Source: Amaricoccus sp003258405
GTDB taxonomy: Bacteria; Pseudomonadota; Alphaproteobacteria; Rhodobacterales; Rhodobacteraceae
Length of the DNA: 64,000 nt
Reading direction: 5' to 3'
Assembly: GCF_043226085.1 (NCBI RefSeq)
Contig: NZ_CP171225.1
Span: forward strand, 496,001-560,000
Position numbers and translations under genes: made by a program. Each line of letters begins with the position of its first letter. Position 1 is the stretch's first letter. Below, piece after piece: positions 33,312 through 41,612 of the stretch. The notes beneath the pieces are model-generated. The model saw only the letters and a program-made list of their open reading frames with translations. It did not search any database and was not told where the DNA came from.

Positions 33312-33851
33312 TCAGCTTCCCGTGACCGCGTGCCAGAGGTGGCCGAGGACGCCGCCGCCGAGCTCGCCGGATTTCGGGATCACATAGGCCCAGAGCAGCG
33401 CGCCGGGGAAGTTCGCGAGCTGGAAGCGCAGCGAGGGCATCATCGACATGCCGGCGGCGACGAAGACCACCGAGCGGATCGGGCCGAAGAAATGCCCGGC
33501 GAAGATCGCGCCGCCGCCCCAGCGCGCGAAGGCGCAGGTGCTGCGCTCCACCGCGCGGGGTTCGCGGTTGAGCGGCCAGAGCGCCAGCAGGTGGGAGCCG
33601 TAGCGGGCGCCGAGCCACCAGGAGAAGGTCGAACCGGCGAGCGCCCCGAGCGAGGCGCCGATCCAGATCGGCAGGAGGTGCAGGCTGCCGGTGGCGATCA
33701 GCCCGCCCACCGCGATGAAGATCATGGTGGAGGGCACGAGGATCGAGAGGAAGGCGAGCGTTTCGGCGAAGGCGAAGAGGAACGCCAGGTAGGGCGCCCA
33801 GCTCGCGTGGGCGGCCACGAAATCGACGACATGGCCGAGAAGCGCCTGCAT
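33312..33851 (-). CDS. DedA/SNARE-associated (VTT) family membrane protein
   Basis: A 179-residue membrane protein with the DedA core 'ETLAFLSILVPSTMIFIAVGGLIATGSL', 'GASLGALAGSTFSWWLGARYG' and 'GHFFGPIRSVVFVAAGMSMM', including the conserved F-x-R-x-R-like region in the variant 'FGPIRS'. DedA proteins flip phospholipids or undecaprenyl phosphate carriers. It lies between preT and the methyltransferase. Membrane topology is clear, substrate inferred from family only. Confidence 0.85.
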   Translation of the reverse strand: MQALLGHVVDFVAAHASWAPYLAFLFAFAETLAFLSILVPSTMIFIAVGGLIATGSLHLLPIWIGASLGALAGSTFSWWLGARYGSHLLALWPLNREPRAVERSTCAFARWGGGAIFAGHFFGPIRSVVFVAAGMSMMPSLRFQLANFPGALLWAYVIPKSGELGGGVLGHLWHAVTGS

Positions 33852-33917
33852 GATGGTCCCTCCGGCGGGGCCGGCAACCGGCCCTCCCGGAATGCGCCGC
33901 CGCCCGCGCGCTCTTCA

Positions 33918-35276
33918 TCAGCACAGCGCCCGGTGAATGTCCATGGCCGCGTCGCGCCCTTCGGCCACGGCCGTGACGGTGAGATCGTCGCCGCCCGCGG
34001 CGCAATCCCCCCCCGCCCAGACGCCGGGGACGCTGGTGCGGCCCGGCCCCTCGACGCGGATCTTGCCGCGTTCGGTCGCGAGGGTCTTGGGCAGTTTCCC
34101 GAGGCTCTGGCCGATGGCGGTGAAGACCTGGTCGGCGGCGAGGGTGAAGGTCTCGCCGGAGTCCATGAGGCCGTCCGGGGTTTCGATGACGCGGGCGAAC
34201 TCGACGGCCGAGACCGCGCCGTTGCCCTTCAGCCGGAGCGGCACGGCGTTGCAGAGGATGCGCACGCCCGCATCCGTCGCGTGCTCCTGTTCGTGGCGGC
34301 TGGCGCTCATCCGCGCCTGCGCGCGGCGGTAGACGATCGTCACCTCCTCGGCGCCGAGGTATTTCGACTGCACCGCGGCGTCGATCGCGGTCATGCCGCC
34401 GCCGATGACGACGACGCGGCGGCCGACGGGCAGCGCGGAGAGATCCTCGGCCTGGCGCAGCTCGGCGATGAAATCGACCGCGGCGCGCAGGCCGGCCTTC
34501 TTGCGGCCCCGGACCTCGAGCGCGTTGACGCCGCCGAGCCCCATGCCGAGGAAGACCGCATCGTAGGACTTGCGGAGCGCGGCGAGCTTCACGTCGCGGC
34601 CGAGCGCGACGCCCTGGCGGATGGTGATGCCGCCGATGCCGAGCAGCCAGTCGAGCTCGGCCTGCGCGAAGCCCTCGGGCGCCTTGTAGGCGGCGATGCC
34701 GAACTCGTTGAGCCCGCCGGGCCGGGGGCGCGCGTCGAAGACCGCGACCTCGTGGCCGAGCATCGCGAGCCGGTGGGCGCAGGCGAGCCCCGCGGGGCCG
34801 GCGCCCACGACGGCGACGCGCTTGCCGGTGGCGGCGGCGCGGGAGAACGGGTGGCCGGGGCGGGCCATCATCGCATCGGTCGCGAAGCGCTGGAGCCGGC
34901 CGATCTCGACCGGCTTGCCCTCGGCCGCCTCGCGCACGCAAGCCTCCTCGCAGAGCGTCTCGGTCGGGCAGACGCGGGCGCACATGCCGCCGAGGATGTT
35001 CTGCGACAGGATGGTGCGGGCGGCGGCGAGCGGCTGCTCGGTGGCGATCTCGCGGATGAAGAGCGGGATGTCGATGGAGGTGGGGCATGCCGTGATGCAG
35101 GGCGCATCATGGCAGAAATAGCAGCGGTCGGCGGCGACCATGGCCTCGTGGGGCGTGAGGCGCGGCGCGATATCGGCAAAATTCGCGGCGATCGCCTCGG
35201 GTGGCAGGCGGCCCGCCGCGATGCCTGCGGCCGGAGCGGCCGTGCGGGAGCCTGAGGATCTGGGCTGGGACGACAT
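33918..35276 (-). CDS. preT: NAD-dependent dihydropyrimidine dehydrogenase, PreT subunit
   Basis: A 452-residue flavoprotein of the glutamate-synthase small-subunit type that passes electrons from NADH to PreA. N-terminal Fe-S cysteines are 'CYFCHDAPCITACPTSID' and 'GGMCARVCPTETLCEEACVRE'. The FAD site is 'RVAVVGAGPAGLACAHRLA' and the NAD site 'RVVVIGGGMTAIDAAVQSK'. The ATG at 35276 has GGAGAGG upstream; a longer reading is not supported. A RutR-like palindrome lies 55 bases upstream. Confidence 0.93.
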   Translation of the reverse strand: MSSQPRSSGSRTAAPAAGIAAGRLPPEAIAANFADIAPRLTPHEAMVAADRCYFCHDAPCITACPTSIDIPLFIREIATEQPLAAARTILSQNILGGMCARVCPTETLCEEACVREAAEGKPVEIGRLQRFATDAMMARPGHPFSRAAATGKRVAVVGAGPAGLACAHRLAMLGHEVAVFDARPRPGGLNEFGIAAYKAPEGFAQAELDWLLGIGGITIRQGVALGRDVKLAALRKSYDAVFLGMGLGGVNALEVRGRKKAGLRAAVDFIAELRQAEDLSALPVGRRVVVIGGGMTAIDAAVQSKYLGAEEVTIVYRRAQARMSASRHEQEHATDAGVRILCNAVPLRLKGNGAVSAVEFARVIETPDGLMDSGETFTLAADQVFTAIGQSLGKLPKTLATERGKIRVEGPGRTSVPGVWAGGDCAAGGDDLTVTAVAEGRDAAMDIHRALC

Positions 35277-35330
35277 TGGCCTCTCCTGGCGCGCAACCTT
35301 GCTTGGGAAAACGCTGGCACAGGCTTCGTT

Positions 35331-35348
35331 TTTTATCAATTGGTAAAA
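35331..35348. promoter_or_regulatory. RutR/TetR-like operator upstream of preT
   Basis: TTTTATCAATTGGTAAAA is an 18-bp near-perfect palindrome centred on CAATTG. Read on the preT strand it fits the RutR pattern TTGACCANNTGGTCAA at 11 of 14 defined positions. RutR and relatives sense uracil or thymine and control pyrimidine catabolism, so its place before preT is apt. No TetR-type gene is present in the window. Confidence 0.5.
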
Positions 35349-35469
35349 TATTTCGCATGCATTCGGTCCGCCGGGTTGCCCATTTTGCGGGCAGGCGCGG
35401 CGCAAAGCCCGCCTGCGGAACGCTTCTTCATTGCACGCGGCGCGCGGCGGCGCCTAGATTTCCCCGGCC

Positions 35470-36309
35470 ATGACCCAGACGATCCTGCCGCATATCGCCC
35501 CCGAGGGCCTGCAGCGCGCCCGCGGCCGGGCGGAGGTTGCGATGCGCGCGGACGGTGGCCGGACCCGGCTCGAACGGCTCTACCAGCAGGGCTGCGCCAA
35601 GGCGATCCTGCCCCGGAGCCACTCGCGGCTGCCCGAGGCCGTGCTCGTCAACACCTCGGGCGGCATCACCGGCGGCGACCGGCTCGACTATGTGATGACG
35701 GCGGGCGATGGCGCGGGGCTGGTGGTGACGACCCAGGCCGCCGAGCGGATCTACCGCGCCGCCTCGGGCGTCGGGCAGATCGAGACGCGGCTCACGCTCG
35801 GCGCGGGCGCGGAGCTCGCCTGGCTGCCGCAGGAGACCATCGTCTTCGAGGGCGGCGCGGTGGCGCGCCGGCTCGAGGTCGAGATGGCCGAGGATGCGCA
35901 GCTTACCGCGCTCGAGACCGTGGTGCTCGGCCGGGCGGCGATGGGCGAGCGGGTGACGGTGGGCCATATCTCCGACCAGTGGCGCATCCGGCGCGGCGGC
36001 CGGCTCGTCCATGCCGAGGCGCTGCGCGCGTCGGGCGATCTCGCGGCGGCGACGGCAGGCCCGGCGACGCTCGGCGGGGCGCGGGCCTTTGCGACCCTCA
36101 TCCATGCCGCGCCGGGCGCCGCGGAGCGGATCGACGCGGTGCGCGCGCTGCTGCCCGAAGGCCCGGCCGTCCGGGCGGCGGCGAGCAGCAAGCCCGATCT
36201 TCTCATCCTGCGGTTCATTGCCCGCGACGCGGCCCCGTTGCGCGCGGCGCTGTTCCGTTTTCTCACCGCCTTCCGGCAGGACGCCTTGCCGCGCGTCTGG
36301 AGCCTCTAG
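35470..36309 (+). CDS. ureD: Urease accessory protein UreD
   Basis: A 279-residue scaffold protein that helps load nickel into urease. The family blocks are 'AILPRSHSRLPEAVLVNTSGGITGGDRLDYVM', 'TTQAAERIYRA' and 'WLPQETIVFEGGAVARRLEV'. It is the first gene of a ure run, 24 bases before ureA, and the usual first gene in this order in Rhodobacterales. It faces away from preT across 190 bases. Complete and typical. Confidence 0.93.
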   Translation: MTQTILPHIAPEGLQRARGRAEVAMRADGGRTRLERLYQQGCAKAILPRSHSRLPEAVLVNTSGGITGGDRLDYVMTAGDGAGLVVTTQAAERIYRAASGVGQIETRLTLGAGAELAWLPQETIVFEGGAVARRLEVEMAEDAQLTALETVVLGRAAMGERVTVGHISDQWRIRRGGRLVHAEALRASGDLAAATAGPATLGGARAFATLIHAAPGAAERIDAVRALLPEGPAVRAAASSKPDLLILRFIARDAAPLRAALFRFLTAFRQDALPRVWSL

Positions 36310-36333
36310 ACCCAAGGAGCCCGAGGACACCCG

Positions 36334-36636
36334 ATGAACCTGACCCCCCGCGAGAAAGACAAGCTCCTCGTTTCGCTCGCCGCCATGGTCGCGCGCGGCC
36401 GGCTGGAGCGCGGCGTGAAGCTCAACCACCCCGAGGCGATCGCGCTCATCACCGATTTCGTCGTCGAGGGCGCGCGCGACGGCCGCTCGGTGGCCGATCT
36501 GATGGAAGCGGGCGCGCATGTGGTGTCCGTGAGCCAGTGCATGCCGGGCATCGCCGAGATGATCCACGACGTGCAGGTCGAGGCGACGTTTCCCGACGGC
36601 ACCAAGCTCGTGACCGTTCATCACCCGATCCGCTGA
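36334..36636 (+). CDS. ureA: Urease gamma subunit
   Basis: A 100-residue structural subunit with 'MNLTPREKDKLLVSLAAMVA', 'KLNHPEAIALITDFVVEGARDG' and 'VEATFPDGTKLVTVHHPI'. It packs with UreB and UreC in the (UreABC)3 enzyme. Here the catalytic subunit gene ureC is not in the following sequence. Length is standard. Confidence 0.97.
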   Translation: MNLTPREKDKLLVSLAAMVARGRLERGVKLNHPEAIALITDFVVEGARDGRSVADLMEAGAHVVSVSQCMPGIAEMIHDVQVEATFPDGTKLVTVHHPIR

Positions 36637-36648
36637 CGGAGGCGCGCG

Positions 36649-36906
36649 ATGCTCGAATTGCGGCCCAACTGCGAATGCTGCGACCGGGATCTGCCGCCCG
36701 AGAGCCTCGAGGCGATGATCTGCACCTTCGAATGCACCTTCTGCCGGGACTGTGTCGAGGATACGCTCGGCGGCGTCTGTCCGAATTGCGGCGGCGGGTT
36801 CACGGCGCGGCCGATCCGGCCCAGGGCGGCGCTGGAGCGGCATCCGGCCTCGACGATCCGGGTGCTGAACGTATCGGGCTGCATGAAGACGGAGGAAAAG
36901 GCATGA
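36649..36906 (+). CDS. DUF1272 zinc-ribbon-like protein
   Basis: An 85-residue protein of the DUF1272 family with four CxxC-type pairs: 'CECCDRDLP', 'CTFECTFCRDC' and 'GVCPNCGGGF', which would bind zinc. It lies between ureA and ureB, and its stop overlaps the ureB start as ATGA, so it is translated with the urease subunits. A role in metal handling for urease is a tempting inference but is not shown; the family is otherwise uncharacterised. Confidence 0.8.
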   Translation: MLELRPNCECCDRDLPPESLEAMICTFECTFCRDCVEDTLGGVCPNCGGGFTARPIRPRAALERHPASTIRVLNVSGCMKTEEKA

Positions 36907-37211
36907 TACCGGGCGAGATCTTTCCGGCGGCGGGCGACATCACCCTCAATGCGGACCGCGAGGCGATCACGCTCACGGTCTCCAACACCGGCGACCGGCC
37001 GGTGCAGGTGGGCAGCCATTTCCATTTTGCCGAGACCAATCCCGGCCTCGATTTCGATCGCGCGGCGGCCCGCGGCATGCGGCTCGACATCGCGGCCGGC
37101 ACCGCGGTGCGCTTCGAGCCCGGGCAGACGCGGGAGGTCGCGCTGGTGCCCTTCGGCGGCAAGCGCGAGGTCTACGGCTTCAACGGCAAGGTGATGGGCG
37201 CGCTCGACTGA
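36903..37211 (+). CDS. ureB: Urease beta subunit
   Basis: A 102-residue structural subunit: 'MIPGEIFPAAGDITLN', 'VSNTGDRPVQVGSHFHFAETNPGLDFDR' and 'VALVPFGGKREVYGFNGKVMGALD'. It is coupled to the DUF1272 gene by a four-base overlap. In complete clusters ureC follows; here a secreted protein of unknown function follows instead and then the operon ends. Confidence 0.96.
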   Translation: MIPGEIFPAAGDITLNADREAITLTVSNTGDRPVQVGSHFHFAETNPGLDFDRAAARGMRLDIAAGTAVRFEPGQTREVALVPFGGKREVYGFNGKVMGALD

Positions 37212-37234
37212 GCGGCGCGGGCTGGCGGGTGGCC

Positions 37235-38194
37235 ATGGCACGGAACGGCACGATACGGGGCGGCGGGCTCCGGGGCGTCTGCCTCGCGCTCGGGCTGCTG
37301 CCGGGGACTGCGTCGGCGCAGGAGACGCCCGAGCTCGCGGCCAAGGTCGATGCCTTCCTCGCCCGCGATGTGGCGGCGCAGGGCATGGCCCCGGCGCCGG
37401 ACCGCAGCGTCTGGCGCGCCTTCGCCGATCTCGGCGGCACGCCGGTGCCCGAGGCGCTGGTGATCGTGTCCTCGCTCTGGGATTGCGGCACGCGGGGCTG
37501 CGCCGGCACGATCCTCGATCTGACCGGGCCGGAGGCGCGCAGCATCGGCGATTTCATCGCGCACGGCTTCACTCCGCTCGAGAGCCGGAGCAACGGCTGG
37601 CGCGAGGTCGACATGAACGGCGCGTTGCTGGCCTTCGACGGCACGCGCTATGTGGTGGCGATCCCCTCCGATCAGCGCCGGGCGATGCCGCCGCCGGCCG
37701 TGGCCGCGCCGGAGCCTGCTGCGCCGGCGGGCCGGGTTCCGCAGCAGCTGACCGGGGGCTATGCGACGCTCAGCCTCCAGTTTGCGCCGCTTGAGGGCGC
37801 GGGGGGCGCGCGGGAGAGCGAGGCGGTGACGGTGGCGGTCGGGGATGGCGTCGAGATCCCGAGCGCCACGGTGCTCAACACCCAAGGCACGCTGGCGGAG
37901 GGCATCGAGGTGTTCGATGTCGCGGTCGATTTCGGGCCGGACTGGGTGCGCGCCGATTTCCGCAACGCGGGCTCGGGCGTGATCCAGGCGGGCCGGTTCG
38001 CCGGCCCCGCGATCCGGTTTCATGGCACGCCGCCTGTCGAGATCACGCAGGCGCGGATCGAGGCCGAGACCTCGATGGCGGGGCTTACGCCCGAGCGGGT
38101 GCTCTTTGCCGGCGACAGCCTCTGGATCAACACCGCGGGCCTTGCCTACGGGCCGGACACGGTGATCCGCATCGGGCTCACGCTCGCGCCCTGA
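37235..38194 (+). CDS. Secreted protein of unknown function downstream of ureB
   Basis: A 319-residue exported protein with a signal peptide (MARNGTIRGGGLRGVCLALGLLPGTASAQ). The first half contains a possible disulfide pair in 'SSLWDCGTRGCAGTILDLTG'; a short Pro/Ala linker follows near residue 160; the second half is beta-rich. I recognise no family. A GTG two codons upstream is an alternative start. It lies 23 bases after ureB on the same strand and may be co-transcribed; any link to urease is unproven. Confidence 0.7.
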   Translation: MARNGTIRGGGLRGVCLALGLLPGTASAQETPELAAKVDAFLARDVAAQGMAPAPDRSVWRAFADLGGTPVPEALVIVSSLWDCGTRGCAGTILDLTGPEARSIGDFIAHGFTPLESRSNGWREVDMNGALLAFDGTRYVVAIPSDQRRAMPPPAVAAPEPAAPAGRVPQQLTGGYATLSLQFAPLEGAGGARESEAVTVAVGDGVEIPSATVLNTQGTLAEGIEVFDVAVDFGPDWVRADFRNAGSGVIQAGRFAGPAIRFHGTPPVEITQARIEAETSMAGLTPERVLFAGDSLWINTAGLAYGPDTVIRIGLTLAP

Positions 38195-38198
38195 GCGC

Positions 38199-39224
38199 TC
38201 AGCCGGCCTCGAAGCCGCCGAGGAAGGCGGTGAGGTTGGGGCCGAGATGCTCGGAGAGATATCCCCCCTCCTGCACGATCACCGTGGGCAGGCCGAGGCC
38301 CGCGATCCTGGCGGCGATGCGGGTGAAGCCCGGCGTGGTGACGGCGAGGCCCTGGTAGGGGTCGGCTTCATGGGCATCGAGGCCGAGGGCGAGCACGAGC
38401 ACGTCGGGCGCGAAGGCCGAGATGCGGGCCAGCGCCACGCCCAGGGTTTCGAGCCACGGCGCGTCGCCGGTGCCGCGCGGGAGCGGCAGGTTGAGGTTGT
38501 AGCCCTGCCCCGCTCCTTTGCCGCGCTCCGCCGCGTGGCCCCAGAAGAACGGGTAGAAGCCCGCCGGATCGGCATGGATCGAGACGGTGAGCACGTCGCG
38601 CCGGGCATAGAAGATGCCCTGGGTGCCGTTGCCGTGGTGGACGTCGATGTCGAGGATCGCCGGGCGCAGGCCCGCGGCGCAGAGGCGCTCGGCGGCGATG
38701 GCGGAATTGTTGAGAAAGCAGAAGCCGCCGGCGAGATCGCCGAAGGCATGGTGCCCCGGCGGACGGCAAAGGGCGTAGACGGCGCGCGCGCCGCCCGCGA
38801 CGAGATCGGCGGCGCTGAGCGCGGTCTGGGCCGACCAGTAGGCGGAGTCCCAGGTGTGCGCGGCGATCGGGCATGCGGTGTCGGCCATGTGCCAGCCCGC
38901 CTGCCCGACCGGCGAGGCGGGGTAGCTGTCGGCGTCGCGGCGGGCGGGGTGGACATTGGGGATGACCTCCTCGCTCGCATCCTCGAGCGCCTGCCAGCGG
39001 GCGTGGATCGTCTGCAGGAAGGTAAGGTATTCGGGCGAGTGGATCGCGGCGATGGGCGCGAGGCCCGCGTCGCGTGGCGGCTCGATGCTGGCGCCCGCGG
39101 CCCTGGCGCCGGCAAGCAGGCGCGCGGCGCGCTCGGGCTGTTCGCGGTTGGGTTTGACCTTGCCCGAGATCAGGCAGTGTTTCGGGTCGTGGCGGCTCTG
39201 GCGCGGGTCGTGGATGGCGCGCAT
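38199..39224 (-). CDS. Histone-deacetylase-fold amidohydrolase, acetylpolyamine-deacetylase-like
   Basis: A 341-residue zinc amidohydrolase of the arginase/deacetylase fold. Key segments are 'LCRPPGHHAFGDLAGGFCFLNNSAIAAE' (catalytic His pair), 'AILDIDVHHGNGTQGIFYARRD' (zinc ligands) and 'GLDAHEADPYQGL'. The N-terminal 'DDPRQSRHDP...SGK' type region and overall length match bacterial acetylpolyamine amidohydrolases better than acetoin-utilisation AcuC. It converges on the secreted protein with four bases between stops. The substrate is inferred. Confidence 0.85.
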   Translation of the reverse strand: MRAIHDPRQSRHDPKHCLISGKVKPNREQPERAARLLAGARAAGASIEPPRDAGLAPIAAIHSPEYLTFLQTIHARWQALEDASEEVIPNVHPARRDADSYPASPVGQAGWHMADTACPIAAHTWDSAYWSAQTALSAADLVAGGARAVYALCRPPGHHAFGDLAGGFCFLNNSAIAAERLCAAGLRPAILDIDVHHGNGTQGIFYARRDVLTVSIHADPAGFYPFFWGHAAERGKGAGQGYNLNLPLPRGTGDAPWLETLGVALARISAFAPDVLVLALGLDAHEADPYQGLAVTTPGFTRIAARIAGLGLPTVIVQEGGYLSEHLGPNLTAFLGGFEAG

Positions 39225-39269
39225 GGGGCTCCTCTCTCCGGTTGGGCAGCGGCGGCGGTGGCGGCGGGC

Positions 39270-39758
39270 TCAGTGGACGAGATCGGGACCGTCGTCTTCG
39301 GGAGCCTCCTGCACCGCGGGCTCGAGCGCAAGATCGGCGGCCTTGCGGAAGGCCTCGAGGATCTCCGCCCGCTCCCGCGCCTCGAGCGCCATGAAGCGGG
39401 TCTCGAAGCGCGCGCCGAGCGGTGAGGGCGAGCGGTCGAGCAGCGCCCTGCCCGTCCCGCTCAGCCGGGTGTGGACGATGCGGCGGTCGCGGGTCGAGCG
39501 GTAGCGCTCGATCAGGCCCTTGGTCTCGAGCTTGTCGAGGATGCCGACGACGGTGGGCGGCGACAGGTCGGCAGCTTCCGAAATGGCGCGGCCCGTCACC
39601 TCGCCGAGCTCGCGCACGCAGCGCAGCACGATGAGCTGGGGCAGCGTCAGGCCGCTCTCGCGGTTGATGTGGCGGGAATGCATGTCGAGCGCCCTGGCGA
39701 GGCGGCGGATCGACTTCAGGAGGGCGGTTGACGTTTCGGAAGTCTGCGACATGTTCAT
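39270..39758 (-). CDS. MarR-family transcriptional regulator
   Basis: A 162-residue winged-helix regulator. The recognition region is 'LTLPQLIVLRCVRELGEVTGRAISEAADLSPPTVVGILDKLETKGLIERYRSTRDRRIVHTRLS'. It is divergent from the NAGGN operon with only 76 bases between the starts, and a 31-bp palindrome-like element lies in the gap, so it may regulate both itself and the osmolyte genes. A start at 39752 (third codon) is also possible. It may also be linked to the deacetylase gene downstream on its strand. Confidence 0.88.
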   Translation of the reverse strand: MNMSQTSETSTALLKSIRRLARALDMHSRHINRESGLTLPQLIVLRCVRELGEVTGRAISEAADLSPPTVVGILDKLETKGLIERYRSTRDRRIVHTRLSGTGRALLDRSPSPLGARFETRFMALEARERAEILEAFRKAADLALEPAVQEAPEDDGPDLVH

Positions 39759-39769
39759 GCGATGGTTGT

Positions 39770-39800
39770 GCGCGAATGATTATTGTTCTAATGATCGCGC
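39770..39800. promoter_or_regulatory. Palindromic element between marR and the NAGGN operon
   Basis: GCGCGA (39770-39775) and TCGCGC (39795-39800) are perfect arms around an AT-rich core that contains ATTGTTCTAAT, a MarR-box-like sequence. It sits where a repressor would block both divergent promoters. Confidence 0.4.
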
Positions 39801-39834
39801 GTCAATGAAATTGTCGAGGAGGTGGCACCGGTCC

Positions 39835-41610
39835 ATGTGTGGAATCTGCGGAGAGGTGAGGTTCGATGACGCTCTGGCGTCGGCCGGCCGGATCGAGAAG
39901 ATGGCGGATGCGATGGCGCCCCGCGGGCCGGATGGCGCGGGGGTCGTCGTGCGGGGGCGTGTCGGGTTCGGCCACCGGCGGCTGAAGATCATCGACCTTT
40001 CCGAAGCGGCGGCGCAGCCCTTCGTCGACACCGGCCTCGGGCTCACGATCGCCTTCAACGGCTGCATCTACAATTACCCCGAGCTGCGCCGCGAGCTCGA
40101 GGGCAAGGGCCATGTCTTTGCCTCGACGGGCGATACGGAAGTGATCCTCAAGGCCTGGGCGGAATGGGGCAAGGCGGCGGTGCCGAAGCTGCACGGCATG
40201 TTCGCCTTCGCGATCCACGACCGGGCCACCGGACGGATCAGCTTCGTGCGCGACCGCTTCGGCATCAAGCCGCTCTATTACAGCGAGACGGGCAAGAGCC
40301 TGCGCTTTGCCTCCTCGCTGCCGGCGCTTCTGGCCGCGGGTGACGTGGACACCTCGATCGACCGGGTGGCGCTGCAGTATTACATGAGCTGGCATGCGGT
40401 GGTGCCCGCCCCGCGCACGATCCTGGCCGGCGTCCGCAAGATGCCGCCCGCCACGATCCGCACCTACGAGACCGACGGCAGCCACACGGACGAGATCTAC
40501 TGGCGGCCGGACTTCACCCGCTCGGCCGAGGACGTGGCGCGCTCGGCGGAGGAGTGGAACGACATGGTGCTCGAGGCGCTGCGCGTCTCGGTCCGCCGCC
40601 GCATGGTCGCCGACGTGCCGGTGGGCGTGCTGCTCTCGGGCGGTGTGGACAGCTCGCTCATCGTCGGGCTGCTGGCGGAGGAAGGCCAGAAGGATCTCGC
40701 GACCTATTCCATCGGCTTCGAGGCCGCGCATGGCGAACAGGGCGACGAGTTCAAGTATTCCGACCTCATCGCCAAGCATTACGGCACCAATCACCACAAG
40801 ATCTTCATTCCCTCCGAGGAGATGAAGACCAATCTGCCCGCCACCATCGCGGCGATGTCGGAGCCGATGGTCTCCTACGACAACATCGGCTTCTTCCTGC
40901 TGAGCCGGGAGGTCGCCAAGACGATCAAGGTGGTGCAGTCGGGCCAGGGCGCGGACGAGGTCTTCGCGGGCTATCACTGGTATCCGCCGATGGCCTCCTC
41001 GAACGATCCGGTGGCCGATTACGCCAAGGCCTTCTTCGACCGCTCCTTCGCGACGCTGGGCAAGCATCTTCAGGCCCAGCACATGCCCGAGAAGGACGAG
41101 GCGCTCGCCTTCGTCGCGGCGCATTTCGCGCAATCGGGCGCCGATGACGCGGTGGACAAGGCGCTCCGGATCGACACCAACGTGATGCTGGTGGACGATC
41201 CGGTGAAGCGGGTCGACAACATGACCATGGCCTGGGGGCTCGAGGCGCGCGTGCCGTTCCTCGACCACGAGCTGGTCGAGCTTGCAAACCGCGTGCCGCC
41301 CGAGCTCAAGCTCGCCCATGGCGGCAAGGGCATCCTCAAGGACGTGGCGCGCCGGGTCATTCCCTCGGAGGTGATCGACCGGCCGAAGGGCTATTTCCCG
41401 GTGCCGGCGCTCAAATACATCGACGGGCCCTATCTCGAGATGGTGCGCTCGGTGCTCACCTCGCAGAAGGCACGCGAGCGCGGGCTCTTCCGCGAGGACT
41501 ATCTCGAAACGCTCTTTGCCGCGCCCAAGGAACATATCACGCCGCTGCGCGGTTCCGAACTCTGGCAGGTTTCGCTTCTGGAAATGTGGCTGCAGGAACA
41601 AGGAGTCTGA
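39835..41610 (+). CDS. asnO: N-acetylglutaminylglutamine amidotransferase (AsnO, asparagine-synthase-like)
   Basis: A 591-residue two-domain enzyme. The N-terminal class II glutaminase begins with the catalytic Cys2 (MCGICGEV) and has 'RGPDGAGVV' and 'FNGCIYNYPELRREL'. The synthetase domain has the PP-loop 'VLLSGGVDSSLIVGLL' and 'SGQGADEVFAGYHWY'. Its position directly before an N-acetylglutaminylglutamine synthetase and an M42 peptidase identifies it as the enzyme amidating the dipeptide to the osmolyte NAGGN. The ATG at 39835 follows GGAGGTGG. Confidence 0.93.
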   Translation: MCGICGEVRFDDALASAGRIEKMADAMAPRGPDGAGVVVRGRVGFGHRRLKIIDLSEAAAQPFVDTGLGLTIAFNGCIYNYPELRRELEGKGHVFASTGDTEVILKAWAEWGKAAVPKLHGMFAFAIHDRATGRISFVRDRFGIKPLYYSETGKSLRFASSLPALLAAGDVDTSIDRVALQYYMSWHAVVPAPRTILAGVRKMPPATIRTYETDGSHTDEIYWRPDFTRSAEDVARSAEEWNDMVLEALRVSVRRRMVADVPVGVLLSGGVDSSLIVGLLAEEGQKDLATYSIGFEAAHGEQGDEFKYSDLIAKHYGTNHHKIFIPSEEMKTNLPATIAAMSEPMVSYDNIGFFLLSREVAKTIKVVQSGQGADEVFAGYHWYPPMASSNDPVADYAKAFFDRSFATLGKHLQAQHMPEKDEALAFVAAHFAQSGADDAVDKALRIDTNVMLVDDPVKRVDNMTMAWGLEARVPFLDHELVELANRVPPELKLAHGGKGILKDVARRVIPSEVIDRPKGYFPVPALKYIDGPYLEMVRSVLTSQKARERGLFREDYLETLFAAPKEHITPLRGSELWQVSLLEMWLQEQGV

Positions 41611-41612
41611 GG

